From the NCBI RefSeq assembly GCF_015500095.1, contig NZ_CP062983.1:992001-1056000 (forward strand): a DNA stretch of 64,000 bases, in the 5' to 3' direction. The stretch is from Phototrophicus methaneseepsis. GTDB lineage: Bacteria; Chloroflexota; Anaerolineae; Aggregatilineales; Phototrophicaceae. Of the stretch, positions 13,174-21,338 are shown one piece after another. The notes under the pieces were generated by a model that did no database searches, was not told the DNA's origin, and was given only the letters and a program-made list of their open reading frames with translations. Numbering within the stretch: position 1 is the stretch's first letter; each line of letters begins with the position of its first letter. The position numbers and the translations under genes are program-made.

Positions 13174-15153
13174 ATGCCATTTCCATCACAGAATGAATTT
13201 TTGCTCCCGTTTTTACAGTTACTCAGCGACGGCAATAGTTATACACGCTCGCAGATGATGTTCAAGCTAGCCAAGCATTTCGACATCAGTGAAGAAGAAG
13301 CTCAGGCGATGTCGGGCAATCAGTTCACGCTAGTGAGTCGTGTTGCCTGGTGCGATGTGTATTTCTGCAAAGCGGGCTTTGTTGAGAAACGTCAGCATCA
13401 CACCGATCATATGCAGGATGTCTTCCGCATCACGACCATGGGCATCCGCGAACTCAATCGCCACCCGGAGCAGATCACGGTTGGTTATCTGCAAGGCTTC
13501 TACCTGGGCAAAGTCCATCGCGGGGCAGGATCAGATGATACTACCAGCGAAGCTGAGCGCATCCTTTACGAGGCATTCGAGAACCTACCGGAGCCATTCA
13601 CTGTCTTGCACGCGGTCAAGTGGTTTGCGCGGGAACGCGGCACTGTCGGCGAAATTGATTTTCTCATCGCCCACCCCGATTATGGTGTGCTGGTGATGGA
13701 AGTCAAAGGCGGTCAGATCATGATCGAGAATGGTCAATGGTACAGTGTCAACCGCTATGGTCGAGCTAATAAAATTAAAGACCCCTGCCAGCAGGCGGAG
13801 CGTAATCGGCGTGCCCTGCATGATTGGCTGGGTTTCGATCCTCGCACAAAAGGGGTTCCGTTCGCCCTGTTTCCAGCGGTTGCCCTGCCTGATTCATCCG
13901 TCCGGGGTGATGTGCGTCCAGATTGCCCGCAAGACATCTTCATCGATATGACCCATCTGGATCAGCTTGAAGCGCGGCTACTGACGATCTTCGGTTATTG
14001 GTCGGATCACGCAGATGCCCACAATGCGACGATGGGTGGCAAGCGTGCGGTCGATGCTTTGATCAATCTACTCGTACCGACGCGCAGCCTACAACCCCGC
14101 ATTGTCGAGCAGTTCGCACGTGAGAACCGCCAGATCGAAGAACTGACCCAGCAGCAATTCAAAATTCTCAAGATGCTGCGTTATCAACGCCGGGCTGCGG
14201 TGATCGGCGGTGCTGGAACGGGTAAGACGCTGCTGGCAATGGAAAAGGCAACTCAACTCGCCGAAAGTGGGATGCGTGTGCTGTTCGTTTGCTATAACAA
14301 CAATCTCGCGGAGTGGATCAAGAGCCGCTTGGGATATGCGCAAATTGACGTGATGACATTCCATGGCCTTGTTGGACACATGGTTCATCGGGCACGAATC
14401 CCTATGCCGCGTGGGGCCAACTTCTATGAACAGGCGCCGGACTTATTGATGGATGCTGCCAGCGTCCTACACGCACCGGATGCGGACCCCGATATGCTAT
14501 ATGATGCGATCATTGTCGATGAAGGACAGGATTTCGAGGATACCTGGTGGATTGCTCTTTTGGAAACATTGAACGACCCTGAAATGAGCGTGTTCTATGT
14601 CTTCTTTGATGATAATCAGCGCATCTTCACGCAAATTAGCCAGATTCCGATGGAAAGTGCCCCCTTATATCTGGATGAGAATCTTCGCAATACGCAGCAT
14701 ATTCATGAGCGCCTCAAGCCCTATTCGCGCGATAAGGATATTCAGTGCATCGGCCCGGAAGGTCGTCCGGTTGAAATTATCCAGACAGATTCAGCATCTG
14801 ATCAACGGCGACAGCTTCAGCACGTGCTGCACCGATTAGTTAATGAGGAAGGTATCGCAGCAGAAGATATTGTCGTTCTGACGCCAGCCAGTCAGAAACG
14901 CAGCCAGTGGAAGAACGATGACCAACTCGGTAATTTTGTCCTGACCTGGCAGCTCGATACTGAGATGCCAATGGCGGCGCGAATTTGCACGATCTATAGC
15001 TACAAAGGATTGGAAAGTCCAGTTGTGGTCCTTACAGAATTGGACAAGCTTCATGCGGACAAGCTGGATCAGTTGGTGTATGTCGGGCTATCTCGTGCCC
15101 GACATCACGCGATCATCATCGGAGAGTTGCCAGTTTCTTCCAGTGTCGTATGA
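13174..15153 (+). CDS. Mrr_N - NERD - UvrD-like helicase fusion
   Basis: The ATG at 13174 is chosen over the in-frame GTG at 13162, which overlaps the previous stop. Residues 1-115 resemble the Mrr N-terminal winged-helix domain. Residues 140-220 are a NERD nuclease-related domain ('GEIDFLIAHPDYGVLVMEVK' carries the acidic and E-x-K residues). The rest is a superfamily 1 helicase, with Walker A 'GGAGTGKTLLA' near 350, 'IIVDEGQDFED' near 450, and a C-terminal 'YSYKGLES' plus 'VYVGLSRARH'. It probably binds, unwinds and cuts DNA. It is the last gene of the defence operon. Its stop sits in a small palindrome (GTGTC-GTAT-GACAC). Confidence 0.87.
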   Translation: MPFPSQNEFLLPFLQLLSDGNSYTRSQMMFKLAKHFDISEEEAQAMSGNQFTLVSRVAWCDVYFCKAGFVEKRQHHTDHMQDVFRITTMGIRELNRHPEQITVGYLQGFYLGKVHRGAGSDDTTSEAERILYEAFENLPEPFTVLHAVKWFARERGTVGEIDFLIAHPDYGVLVMEVKGGQIMIENGQWYSVNRYGRANKIKDPCQQAERNRRALHDWLGFDPRTKGVPFALFPAVALPDSSVRGDVRPDCPQDIFIDMTHLDQLEARLLTIFGYWSDHADAHNATMGGKRAVDALINLLVPTRSLQPRIVEQFARENRQIEELTQQQFKILKMLRYQRRAAVIGGAGTGKTLLAMEKATQLAESGMRVLFVCYNNNLAEWIKSRLGYAQIDVMTFHGLVGHMVHRARIPMPRGANFYEQAPDLLMDAASVLHAPDADPDMLYDAIIVDEGQDFEDTWWIALLETLNDPEMSVFYVFFDDNQRIFTQISQIPMESAPLYLDENLRNTQHIHERLKPYSRDKDIQCIGPEGRPVEIIQTDSASDQRRQLQHVLHRLVNEEGIAAEDIVVLTPASQKRSQWKNDDQLGNFVLTWQLDTEMPMAARICTIYSYKGLESPVVVLTELDKLHADKLDQLVYVGLSRARHHAIIIGELPVSSSVV

Positions 15154-15315
15154 CACATCGGATGATGGTCAACCACAGGGCAGCGATGTCTCGAACGCCC
15201 GATAGGTGGTTCGGTCGGCGTGGAACACCGCGCCGACACGCTGGCCCGCACGCAGTTGTAGGGTCAGCGGTGCGTCACGGGAGCGTGGCGCATCAGCCCC
15301 TCCGGCACATGAGGA

Positions 15316-15447
15316 GCCAGCGTTTTAGCTGGCGACCCATCTCAGCCGGTCATACCATGCGCACGCGCTCGTATGACACCTGACAGTCGCAAACGTGTCC
15401 GACGGACAATCGTTTACGCTGAGATGGGTTCGGCGTCCGTAGGACGC
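15316..15447. ncRNA. Candidate multibranched structured RNA
   Basis: No coding frame is convincing between 15154 and 15568, but several helices nest cleanly. The outer helix is 15336-15346 with 15418-15428 (11 perfect pairs). Inside it lie GTCATAC/GTATGAC (15348-15354 with 15370-15376) and a long arm that pairs AAACG with CGTTT and TGTCC with GGACA (about 15391-15415). Outside are GCCAGC/GCTGGC (15316-15321 with 15328-15333) and GCGTCC/GGACGC (15433-15438 with 15442-15447). Together these give a three-way junction flanked by hairpins. Strand and function are unknown. It lies between the end of the defence operon (+) and the end of ssb (-). Confidence 0.5.
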
Positions 15448-15568
15448 GGCGCTGATGCGAGGCAGCGCCATCGGCGGCGAGCGTCTATGACGCACACACC
15501 GCCGCAAAGCGCACGATCATTCGGATCACAAGGTTGGTTGGGAATAGGACAAACGCGAGGGAGTTGCC

Positions 15569-15598
15569 AAAAAAGAAGCGGCGCTCGCGCACCGCTTC
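15569..15598 (-). terminator. Intrinsic terminator of ssb
   Basis: On the minus strand, the stem GAAGCGG/CCGCTTC (15592-15598 with 15575-15581) is followed by six Ts (15574-15569). It lies 23 bases past the ssb stop, which is the classical rho-independent arrangement. Confidence 0.88.
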
Positions 15599-15620
15599 AG
15601 GATGGGGGAGAACTTCGGGG

Positions 15621-15992
15621 CTAGAAGGGGATGTCACCGGGGTTGTCGTCGCTGTCGCCGTTGACGCGATCCAGCAGGGTCAAGCGGTTGGCGTCGATGT
15701 CGATGCTGGCCTGCGGACTGCCGCTCTGATCGACCCAGGCACTCGGGCGCAGCCACTCAGTCGTCACACCCACCAGGCTGCCCTTACGGACATACTTGGC
15801 TGCCACGTCTGCCAGCGCGTTCCAGCAGTTCACGCGCACCCAGAGGGTCTGCTTCTGGCCGCCGCCGTTGGTGCGATTGACCGCCACCGAGAAGGATGTC
15901 ACCTGCTTATCGCCGTTGCTGGTCTGGACGGTGCGAACCTGCGGGTCGCTGCCAACGAAGCCGGTGATGTTGATGCTGATAATCGTTCCCAT
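15621..15992 (-). CDS. ssb: Single-stranded DNA-binding protein
   Basis: This is a 123-residue OB-fold SSB. The N-terminal 'NITGFVGSDPQVR' and 'VTSFSVAVNR' strands and the 'LWVRVNCWNALADVAAKYV' helix are typical of bacterial SSBs. The protein ends in the acidic tail 'DDNPGDIPF', the usual docking peptide for replication and repair partners. An AGGAGG site lies nine bases before the ATG and a strong terminator follows. It is short for a chromosomal SSB (usually 150-180 residues), which fits a plasmid or mobile-element copy. It is close to primase, helicase and PRTRC genes on the same strand. Confidence 0.93.
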   Translation of the reverse strand: MGTIISINITGFVGSDPQVRTVQTSNGDKQVTSFSVAVNRTNGGGQKQTLWVRVNCWNALADVAAKYVRKGSLVGVTTEWLRPSAWVDQSGSPQASIDIDANRLTLLDRVNGDSDDNPGDIPF

Positions 15993-16042
15993 GGTGTATA
16001 ACCTCCTGCGCGTTTTGCGCTCATCTGTTTAATCAGCCCTAT

Positions 16043-16210
16043 GCTGATTTGTTGTCCTGCCAGAAGCAGGTGGATAAGGCAGATGTCACCCGTAGGGCGC
16101 TATCCATTTCTGGTGAGAGAAACGGCACAAGCCAGGAAGAAATGGATAAAGCGAAGTCCGAAGGACTTTGACAAATACCGCGCCTGCTAGCATGGGCAAC
16201 GTAAATCAGC
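16043..16210. ncRNA. Rod-shaped structured RNA candidate, copy 1
   Basis: The segment folds as a long nested hairpin. The outermost pairing is GCTGATTT/AAATCAGC (16043-16050 with 16203-16210). Then comes TGTCA/TGACA (16084-16088 with 16169-16173), and TATCCATTTCT/AGAAATGGATA (16101-16111 with 16138-16148). The apical loop holds CTGGTGAG and CGGCACAAGCCAGGAA (16123-16138). A side hairpin AAGTCC/GGACTT (16154-16159 with 16163-16168) sits on the 3' side. The same apical sequence recurs in copy 2 (29037-29199) although the stem sequences differ, so the pairing rather than the sequence is conserved. Transcribed strand and function are unknown. Confidence 0.6.
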
Positions 16211-16460
16211 AAGCCATGGGTCTGAGTAACACAGAGATGAGAGCAGCGATCAGGGGGCAGGCACCGCCAGGGTCCGGCAGCTAACGAAACCGGATTGGAA
16301 GCAACCATGCATGGATCGTCAGACATTGGTGCATTGCAGTGGTCTCGGGTGGATGTTCAACGCCATCGGTGGGACAGAGTAGCCTCAGCACGCGCACAAT
16401 GGATCACTGGCGAATAACCGGGCGGTAAGTCTGGAAGGGGACTGGTAGTTAAATGACAGG
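16211..16460. other. Non-coding stretch between the RNA candidate and the IS
   Basis: I see no credible gene here. The sequence is GC-rich with short palindromic pieces, and it contains GCTAACGAAAC (about 16280), which also occurs beside RNA copy 2 (about 28989). It is probably more of the same non-coding element. Confidence 0.4.
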
Positions 16461-16462
16461 TG

Positions 16463-17410
16463 TCAAGTACCCCAAACATGAAGACCGTTGTCTGAGAAAG
16501 TTTTGGCGGCAAAAGTAGCCGGTGGCATCTTGAGAGCCGTGTGAATTCGGTGATGATTGTAGTAGTGGATATGGTGGTAAATGGCCTCGATCATCTCGCC
16601 AGGTGAATCAAAACGGTCGAGATCACCCAGCTCGTGCTTAAAGCGTCCGAAGAAGGATTCCATGCAACCGTTCTGCCAGGGTGAGGCGACATCGCTGACC
16701 GAAACCTGAATCCCCCGCTGCTCCAGATAGTCGGTACAACGCTGAGCCATAAATTCATTGCCCTGATCTGAATGGAAGAGTTGCGGCTGGCATCCGGTCG
16801 CCAAGGCCTGTTGCAGCGTGGCTAAAACCAGATGGCTGTCATGCCGTTTACCCATGCGCTGAGCGATGATCTGGCGAGTGAAGAGGTCTTCGATGGTGGC
16901 GATATACCAGAGGGTGCCGCGATACACGATGCGGCTCAGATCGCTGCACCACACCTGATGTGGACGCGTCACAGTCTGGTCTTTCAGCAGATTGTTATAG
17001 CTGTGATGGGATGTTGAGACGGTGCTATAGCGTTTGGCTCGGCGTCTGGGCGGTTTCAGCTTGAATTTGGCCATCACCCGCTGCGTGCGTTTGTGATTGA
17101 TACCCAGATGCAGTGCTATTCGGCGATGGCCGTAAGCGGGATGCTCACGATGCACCGCCTCGATCTGTTCTTTAAGAATGCGGTCTTTGGCAGCTTGCCT
17201 GAGCTGCCGATAGATGTTCTTGCGGTTGATGCCCAGTGCGTCAGCACAGACTGATTTCAGCCTGCTTTGGCGAACTATTTCGACTTTTTTTGCTGATGCA
17301 TATTCAGCGTCAACTCGCCGATGAGCCGCTTCAGTTCTTCGTTCTCGCGTTTGAGTTTGTTGTATTCCAGCACTGAAATAACGGTTTCGCCACTGTCTTG
17401 ACGCAGCCAT
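16463..17410 (-). CDS. IS3-family transposase OrfB (DDE integrase)
   Basis: This frame carries the catalytic rve integrase domain. An HTH_21-like segment ('HREHPAYGHRRIALHLG') is followed by the DDE triad in 'VWCSDLSR', 'LFHSDQGNEF' and 'MESFFGRFKHEL'. The open frame overlaps orfA in a different phase. Expression is expected as an OrfAB fusion by -1 frameshifting on the A7G run at 17291-17284 (minus strand), so the stated 5' end is the limit of the open frame rather than a proven start. The stop codon lies inside the left inverted repeat. The protein looks intact. Confidence 0.88.
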   Translation of the reverse strand: MAASRQWRNRYFSAGIQQTQTRERRTEAAHRRVDAEYASAKKVEIVRQSRLKSVCADALGINRKNIYRQLRQAAKDRILKEQIEAVHREHPAYGHRRIALHLGINHKRTQRVMAKFKLKPPRRRAKRYSTVSTSHHSYNNLLKDQTVTRPHQVWCSDLSRIVYRGTLWYIATIEDLFTRQIIAQRMGKRHDSHLVLATLQQALATGCQPQLFHSDQGNEFMAQRCTDYLEQRGIQVSVSDVASPWQNGCMESFFGRFKHELGDLDRFDSPGEMIEAIYHHIHYYNHHRIHTALKMPPATFAAKTFSDNGLHVWGT

Positions 17411-17526
17411 CCGTAGATTGATTTGGTACTGACCCCATACTGCTTGGCCAGATCGGCTACACGTTCGCCTGACTGTACCTTACTCAGGATTTCTTCCTTG
17501 ATTTCTTTGGCAATTCGTCGGCTCAT
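17275..17526 (-). CDS. IS3-family transposase OrfA (helix-turn-helix)
   Basis: This 83-residue HTH_Tnp_1 protein has 'KEEILSKVQSGERVADLAK' followed by 'YGVSTKSIYGWLRQ', the terminal-repeat-binding helix-turn-helix. A leucine-rich coiled-coil tail ('EYNKLKRENEELKRLIGEL') is typical for OrfA dimerisation. It begins just inside the right inverted repeat and ends beyond the A7G slippery run where OrfB translation takes over. It appears intact. Confidence 0.87.
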   Translation of the reverse strand: MSRRIAKEIKEEILSKVQSGERVADLAKQYGVSTKSIYGWLRQDSGETVISVLEYNKLKRENEELKRLIGELTLNMHQQKKSK

Positions 17527-17588
17527 TGATTCCCCCTTTAGCTGGCTTTTTTCTCAGACTCTTGTCTTACTATAAGGGGTACCGATCA

Positions 17589-18498
17589 CGTTGCATTTAG
17601 CCCCAATGATGACTATTTCGCGACTGGTAGCTATGACACGGCAGTGCGTGTGTGGGATGTAAACTCAGGTGAACGAATCCACACCTTGTTGGGACATCTG
17701 GAAAAGGTGAATGACATAGCATTTTCGCCAGATAGCACGATAATCGCGTCTGTAAGTGGAGCCTTCGACTGGTATCAGGATTTCAGTGTGCGGCTATGGA
17801 ACGTTCAGACTGGCGAAGAACTCTACATATTGCGCGGACACCGCGATCAAGTACAAAGTGTGGCATTTCATCCTACGAAGAATCTGCTTGTCACTACGGG
17901 CTTGGATGGTAAGGTATTGATGTGGGATGTAGATGAAATACTCTCTTCTCTGAACACTGTGCAGCAATCTAGCATGACTCTGTTCGAGAGTGATGGCTGG
18001 CTAGGTGATGTGACCCTCAGCCCCGACGGAAGTTATCTCAGCGTTATTGGCAACAGCGATGCCTTAATTTATGAGGCAGATACCCTTGAGCCTCTGATCG
18101 AATTGGATCGAGATTCAGAACAAGGAACTTGGTTGTATGACGCAGAGTTCAGTCCTGATGGGAATCAACTGATTTCTGTAGGTCATGAATCCGTGTTGAT
18201 ATGGGATTTATCGACAAGTGAGTTACAGGAAGTTTGGATGCTTGAGGGACTGCAATCTGTAAACCAGGACAACTTTCCCTATCAGATTGAGTTCTCACCT
18301 GTGGACAACCTTGTAGCTATTGCCGTTCACGATCAGATACAAGTTTTTGAATACTCAGGCAAACACCTTCTGACTACTCTAACCAGTCATGATCGTAGCA
18401 TGGACGATTTGGCCTTCAGTCCCGATGGAAAACTTCTGGTATCTGCAAGCCTTGATGGCACGACCCGTCTCTGGGGCGTTCCTACATCTGAGGAATAG
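17589..18498 (+). pseudogene. WD40-repeat protein, 5' part removed at the IS junction
   Basis: The reading frame runs straight out of the IS border ('DHVAFSPNDDYFATGSYD') and stays open to the stop at 18496-18498. It encodes about six to seven WD40-type blades with 'FSPDG' and 'VRVWD'/'TRLWG' signatures. No start codon with a ribosome-binding site exists upstream of the first blade; the first in-frame ATG-like codon is at 17644, in mid-blade. The missing part would be a signal or effector domain. The gene is a truncated remnant, perhaps once part of an nSTAND-WD40 protein like that at 57429-62270. Confidence 0.85.
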
Positions 18499-18775
18499 CA
18501 GGCCACTTCAACCGCACCTTTGGCTCATCGCGATTGCCTTTCTGTTTTTCAATCGCTTTGTAGATGCGTCGGACGTTTTTCTGAAGTGCAGTCATCACAT
18601 CAGCCTGCCGGTTGAGAAATGCCAATCCTGCCAGCACGTCGGCCATGATGCCGTCCGCCTCTTCGATGATGTCGATGGCAAACGCCAATTCGTCAGATTC
18701 CCACGACAGCGGCTGAAATTCACAAATTTCCTCGTATGAAAAATCGATCGAGCTATTGCCCGAACATGAGGTCAA
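18482..18775 (-). CDS. Small unknown protein (97 aa)
   Basis: The frame opens at a TTG immediately after the stop of the upstream gene and runs to 18482, overlapping the end of the convergent WD40 fragment by 17 bases. It is acidic at the N-terminus ('YEEICEFQPLSWESDELAFA') with a helical middle and a basic C-terminus. I recognise no family. The tight spacing behind the 177-residue gene supports it as the last gene of the PRTRC-like operon, but the non-standard start and absent ribosome-binding site leave real doubt. Confidence 0.5.
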   Translation of the reverse strand: MTSCSGNSSIDFSYEEICEFQPLSWESDELAFAIDIIEEADGIMADVLAGLAFLNRQADVMTALQKNVRRIYKAIEKQKGNRDEPKVRLKWPAIPQM

Positions 18776-19309
18776 CTACTGCATTAGCCAGGAAATCTGA
18801 CGGTATGCTTCTTGCTTATGACCCTGCAAATCCGCCGCTATCAAGCGTCCAGCGGTGTAGACACAGTCTGGGACATTAATGTGGTACGGATTGGGTTCCG
18901 GTGAAACACCAAAACAGGCCAGCACGGGCAGCACATGCGGATAGGCATTGTAGAAATCAGGGCTATCTAATTTGACGCCATAGGCAGGCATCGGAATACC
19001 AAACCCAATCCATTCCAGGTTATCCAGCGGGATACCGCGCTCGGTAATCGCGCCACAGATGAGGTGATCCAGTTCGGCGTAGGACGCGCCACGTCGAACT
19101 GCTTCTACAGCCTGCACGTACACATCGGGGAAGGCTTTACGCGTCACACGCAATGCAATCGCCAGCGTGCCGTCTTCGTCCTGCGGCACATCCTCTTCGT
19201 CGTCCTGCCATAGCGGATCCAACCAGACAACTGTGCTTGCCAGATGCAGTTGTGGGTCGGTTCGGAGATTAGATGCCAATAAAGCGTAAGTCTGGATGAG
19301 CGCGTTCAT
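18776..19309 (-). CDS. Unknown protein in PRTRC-like operon (177 aa)
   Basis: The ATG overlaps the stop of the preceding small gene (ATGA), so translation is coupled. The chain is acidic in the middle ('DDEEDVPQDEDG'), then shows 'EWIGFGIPMPAYGV' near 110 and 'NPYHINVPDCVYTAGRLIAADL' near 140, written here as one conserved-looking block. I do not recognise the family. Its place next to a PRTRC protein C homologue makes it a candidate accessory protein of that cassette, but no E2, E1 or JAB motif is visible in it. Confidence 0.7.
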   Translation of the reverse strand: MNALIQTYALLASNLRTDPQLHLASTVVWLDPLWQDDEEDVPQDEDGTLAIALRVTRKAFPDVYVQAVEAVRRGASYAELDHLICGAITERGIPLDNLEWIGFGIPMPAYGVKLDSPDFYNAYPHVLPVLACFGVSPEPNPYHINVPDCVYTAGRLIAADLQGHKQEAYRQISWLMQ

Positions 19310-19566
19310 AATCCAAACTCCAGGATGGATATCGTCGTTACGGGGACAGGTGCGAGGTGACTTAACCGCCGGGCGGCTGCGGTGCAGCGTCCGGTGTAAT
19401 CCACGATCTCGGAGACTGCCTGTTTAACGGTCTCACGCGGCAGATCGGTGGGATACAATCCCGGTTGGGGACACGTCTGTAATAGACGCATCCCCAGCAA
19501 ATCAACGGGATCGGTGGCCGCCAGGCACGCCCGCAGGGTATCAGCGGTCATACCTGAATTGAACAT
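19306..19566 (-). CDS. Small unknown protein in PRTRC-like operon (86 aa)
   Basis: The start is placed at the ATG at 19566, preceded by AAAGGG, seven bases after the protein C stop. A longer open frame runs upstream but would overlap the protein C gene. The protein is helical, with 'TADTLRACLAATDPVDLLG' and a C-terminal hydrophobic tail ('VPVTTISILEFGL'). The family is not recognised. Overlap with the next gene (ATGA) shows it belongs to the operon. Confidence 0.65.
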   Translation of the reverse strand: MFNSGMTADTLRACLAATDPVDLLGMRLLQTCPQPGLYPTDLPRETVKQAVSEIVDYTGRCTAAARRLSHLAPVPVTTISILEFGL

Positions 19567-19573
19567 ATTGCGA

Positions 19574-19792
19574 CTACCCTTTGCGTCCGGGGCGACTGAT
19601 GAAGTGATAGCAGATGCTGCCATCCTCCAGCGTTGTCTCACGGATATTGGCGTGAGTCACTTCGGGATAGGTTCGCTGTAAGTTGAGCTTGATTTCATTC
19701 AGCGATTTACCAGACATGCTCTCGTCCTCGACAATAGTGGTTGTGCCGATTTTGAAAATGCGGGGTTGGGTGTTGGGGTTCTGTTCGGTCAT
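19574..19792 (-). CDS. PRTRC system protein C (prokaryotic ubiquitin-like)
   Basis: This is a 72-residue beta-grasp protein. 'PRIFKIGTTTIVEDESM' begins the fold, 'EIKLNLQRTYPEVTHANIRE' is the helix and following strand, and 'ICYHFISRPGRKG' closes it. Length and pattern match PRTRC system protein C, whose family is related to prokaryotic ubiquitin-like proteins. In complete PRTRC cassettes it sits with ThiF (E1-like), an E2-like protein B, a JAB peptidase and a ParB-like protein. None of the conjugation enzymes is visible here. The C-terminus ends in Gly after two basic residues, with no visible precursor tail. Confidence 0.75.
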   Translation of the reverse strand: MTEQNPNTQPRIFKIGTTTIVEDESMSGKSLNEIKLNLQRTYPEVTHANIRETTLEDGSICYHFISRPGRKG

Positions 19793-19827
19793 GATGATTC
19801 TATTCCTCTCATTGAATGATGTTTGGG

Positions 19828-20415
19828 TTAAACAGGGGTGGCGTCCGTCTGGACGAACTCGTCAAGTGTGAATAGGCTGCTGATTTCTTTGTCGCTCAGC
19901 CCTTTGATCTTCTTCGCCGTCGCATACACATCTTGAAAACGAATCGGGCTTTCACCATCCCACAAACCGCCATCGATTAAGCGTCCAGCAACGGTGATGG
20001 CCTGTCGATAGGCCATGGCATCGCTTTCTCCGCCCACGATCTTGATATGACTGATATTGACGGCACGTGTTCCGTTTTTCAGGGGCACATCAATAGTCGG
20101 TTCTTCGTCGGCTGAGGGTGCTTCCACTTTTGCCTTCTTGCCCTTCTTTGTTTTAGACGCTACTTTCTCGGCAGGCGGATCAGGCACCACGGGTGGATTG
20201 TCAGACAGCACGCTTAGTGCCCCGGTCGCTTCCCGAATAGCCTCCATCACATCGGGCAGATAGCCGTTGTAGTGAAACTGCTTGACGTGCGCCAGATCGC
20301 CGCGCTGAATGAGCAACGTTGCAGTCGCTCGTTCGGGTGCGATACCACCTCCTTCGGGCGTCGTCAACGTCAACGTGATGACGGTCGGGGGTGTTTCCTT
20401 CTTCTTGTTGGACAT
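19828..20415 (-). CDS. Putative PRTRC system protein E-like protein
   Basis: This is a 195-residue protein. An N-terminal beta-rich half ('TVITLTLTTPEGGGIAPERA') is followed by a Lys/Ala/Pro-rich linker (residues 98-118) and a helical C-terminus ('GLSDKEISSLFTLDEFVQT'). Position directly upstream of protein C, size and two-part layout resemble PRTRC protein E, but sequence identity with that family cannot be judged by eye. A ribosome-binding site AGGAA precedes the ATG. Function is unknown. Confidence 0.6.
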   Translation of the reverse strand: MSNKKKETPPTVITLTLTTPEGGGIAPERATATLLIQRGDLAHVKQFHYNGYLPDVMEAIREATGALSVLSDNPPVVPDPPAEKVASKTKKGKKAKVEAPSADEEPTIDVPLKNGTRAVNISHIKIVGGESDAMAYRQAITVAGRLIDGGLWDGESPIRFQDVYATAKKIKGLSDKEISSLFTLDEFVQTDATPV

Positions 20416-20433
20416 GGTGTGTTCCTTTCTGGA

Positions 20434-21324
20434 TTAAACAAATAACCCGCCAAAATCGGCGAGGTGAATCTCAATTTCAGTGCAGATGTCCTTGAGCAGG
20501 ATGGATCCGCATACGTAGCAATTCCCATACCCGCTGCGGACATTGAAGCCAAAGCTGGGGTGGGTGTCGTCGTGTCGATGATGGGCAGGATATAAACAGG
20601 GGCCACTGAGCCAGTCGCCACGACCGCTGTAACCCATATGGATCAACCGATCAGCAACCGCTTGCAGCAGAAACGGGTTGAGCGTGTCACCGGATCGTCG
20701 TGGCGCTGTCTGACGCGGGGCGCGTCGTTTTCGGGGTTGTGTCTGACGTGGCAGCAGATGGTTGAAGGCTTCAATCGGATGGTAGCAATCATGCAGTTCA
20801 ACGATCCGACAGCGTGCATTATTTCGGTGAGGCTTGGTGTTATACGTACCCACCAGGCGCAAGCTCTGAACGGGTGACAGCGGATCGCTTCTGGCTACAT
20901 ACTGCAAGCCACGCAGCATCTGCCGTGCGAACTTCATATCGGTCAAGGGCTTTTCCAGCCACCAGTAAGCGTGATAGCCCCCACCTGTGAAGGTGATGCA
21001 AGATGGCGCGGGAAGCATGTCTTGCAGGCGTTTCAGCGCATCAGACGAAGGATCGTCCAGATCAACGAAGAGCGCAGGCAGCGCCACCAGATCTTCGGCT
21101 GTGCCCCGCTGGTAACGTCCCAGTCCGGATCGACGGAGTCCGATACCCACAAATGCTCCCCATCCTCGTTGGTTACTGATCCACAGTCGTTGAACCGCAT
21201 CATGACGTTGTTCCAGTTGATGAAGTGGAATATGGCGTGAGGGAGTTCGGTGTTTTCCGTCGGGATGGATCGCCGTCAGCGTCAGACAGGCTGTTTCGAG
21301 ATAGCTCTCTGACCGCGCCAACAA
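20434..21324 (-). CDS. Archaeo-eukaryotic-type primase-polymerase with zinc motif
   Basis: This 296-residue protein has an AEP/PrimPol core. 'ALFVDLDDPS' supplies the metal-binding acidic pair near residue 88, 'TFTGGGYHAYWWLEKP' the nucleotide/His motif near 115, and 'LRLVGTYNTKP' the third motif near 158. The C-terminus carries a CHC2-like zinc site ('GPCLYPAHHRHDDTHPSF' ... 'NCYVCG'). Such proteins prime plasmid or phage replication. The start is a TTG, and the 5' end abuts the methylase-helicase stop. Together with that gene and ssb it forms an element-encoded replication set. Confidence 0.82.
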   Translation of the reverse strand: MLARSESYLETACLTLTAIHPDGKHRTPSRHIPLHQLEQRHDAVQRLWISNQRGWGAFVGIGLRRSGLGRYQRGTAEDLVALPALFVDLDDPSSDALKRLQDMLPAPSCITFTGGGYHAYWWLEKPLTDMKFARQMLRGLQYVARSDPLSPVQSLRLVGTYNTKPHRNNARCRIVELHDCYHPIEAFNHLLPRQTQPRKRRAPRQTAPRRSGDTLNPFLLQAVADRLIHMGYSGRGDWLSGPCLYPAHHRHDDTHPSFGFNVRSGYGNCYVCGSILLKDICTEIEIHLADFGGLFV

Positions 21325-21338
21325 TGCGTTGAGGAAGA

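Larger units (their letters stand above)
16461..17588 (-). mobile_element. IS3-family insertion sequence
   Basis: Imperfect terminal inverted repeats bound the element. The left end reads TGTCAAGTACCCC from 16461. The right end, read inward on the minus strand, is TGATCGGTACCCC ending at 17588. Deeper blocks (GTCTGAG) also match. Between them are overlapping orfA and orfB on the minus strand. The three bases outside each end (AGG and CGT) are not a target duplication, and the WD40 gene on the right is cut without its other half on the left. This implies an adjacent deletion or rearrangement after insertion. Confidence 0.88.

Noticed and set aside
15160-15290. Minus-strand coding stretch reading 'LQLRAGQRVGAVFHADRT'
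   Set aside because: It is bounded by stops at about 45 codons, has no start codon or ribosome-binding site, and overlaps no recognisable family.
16458-17591. Three-base target duplication flanking the IS
   Set aside because: The flanks are AGG and CGT, which do not match.
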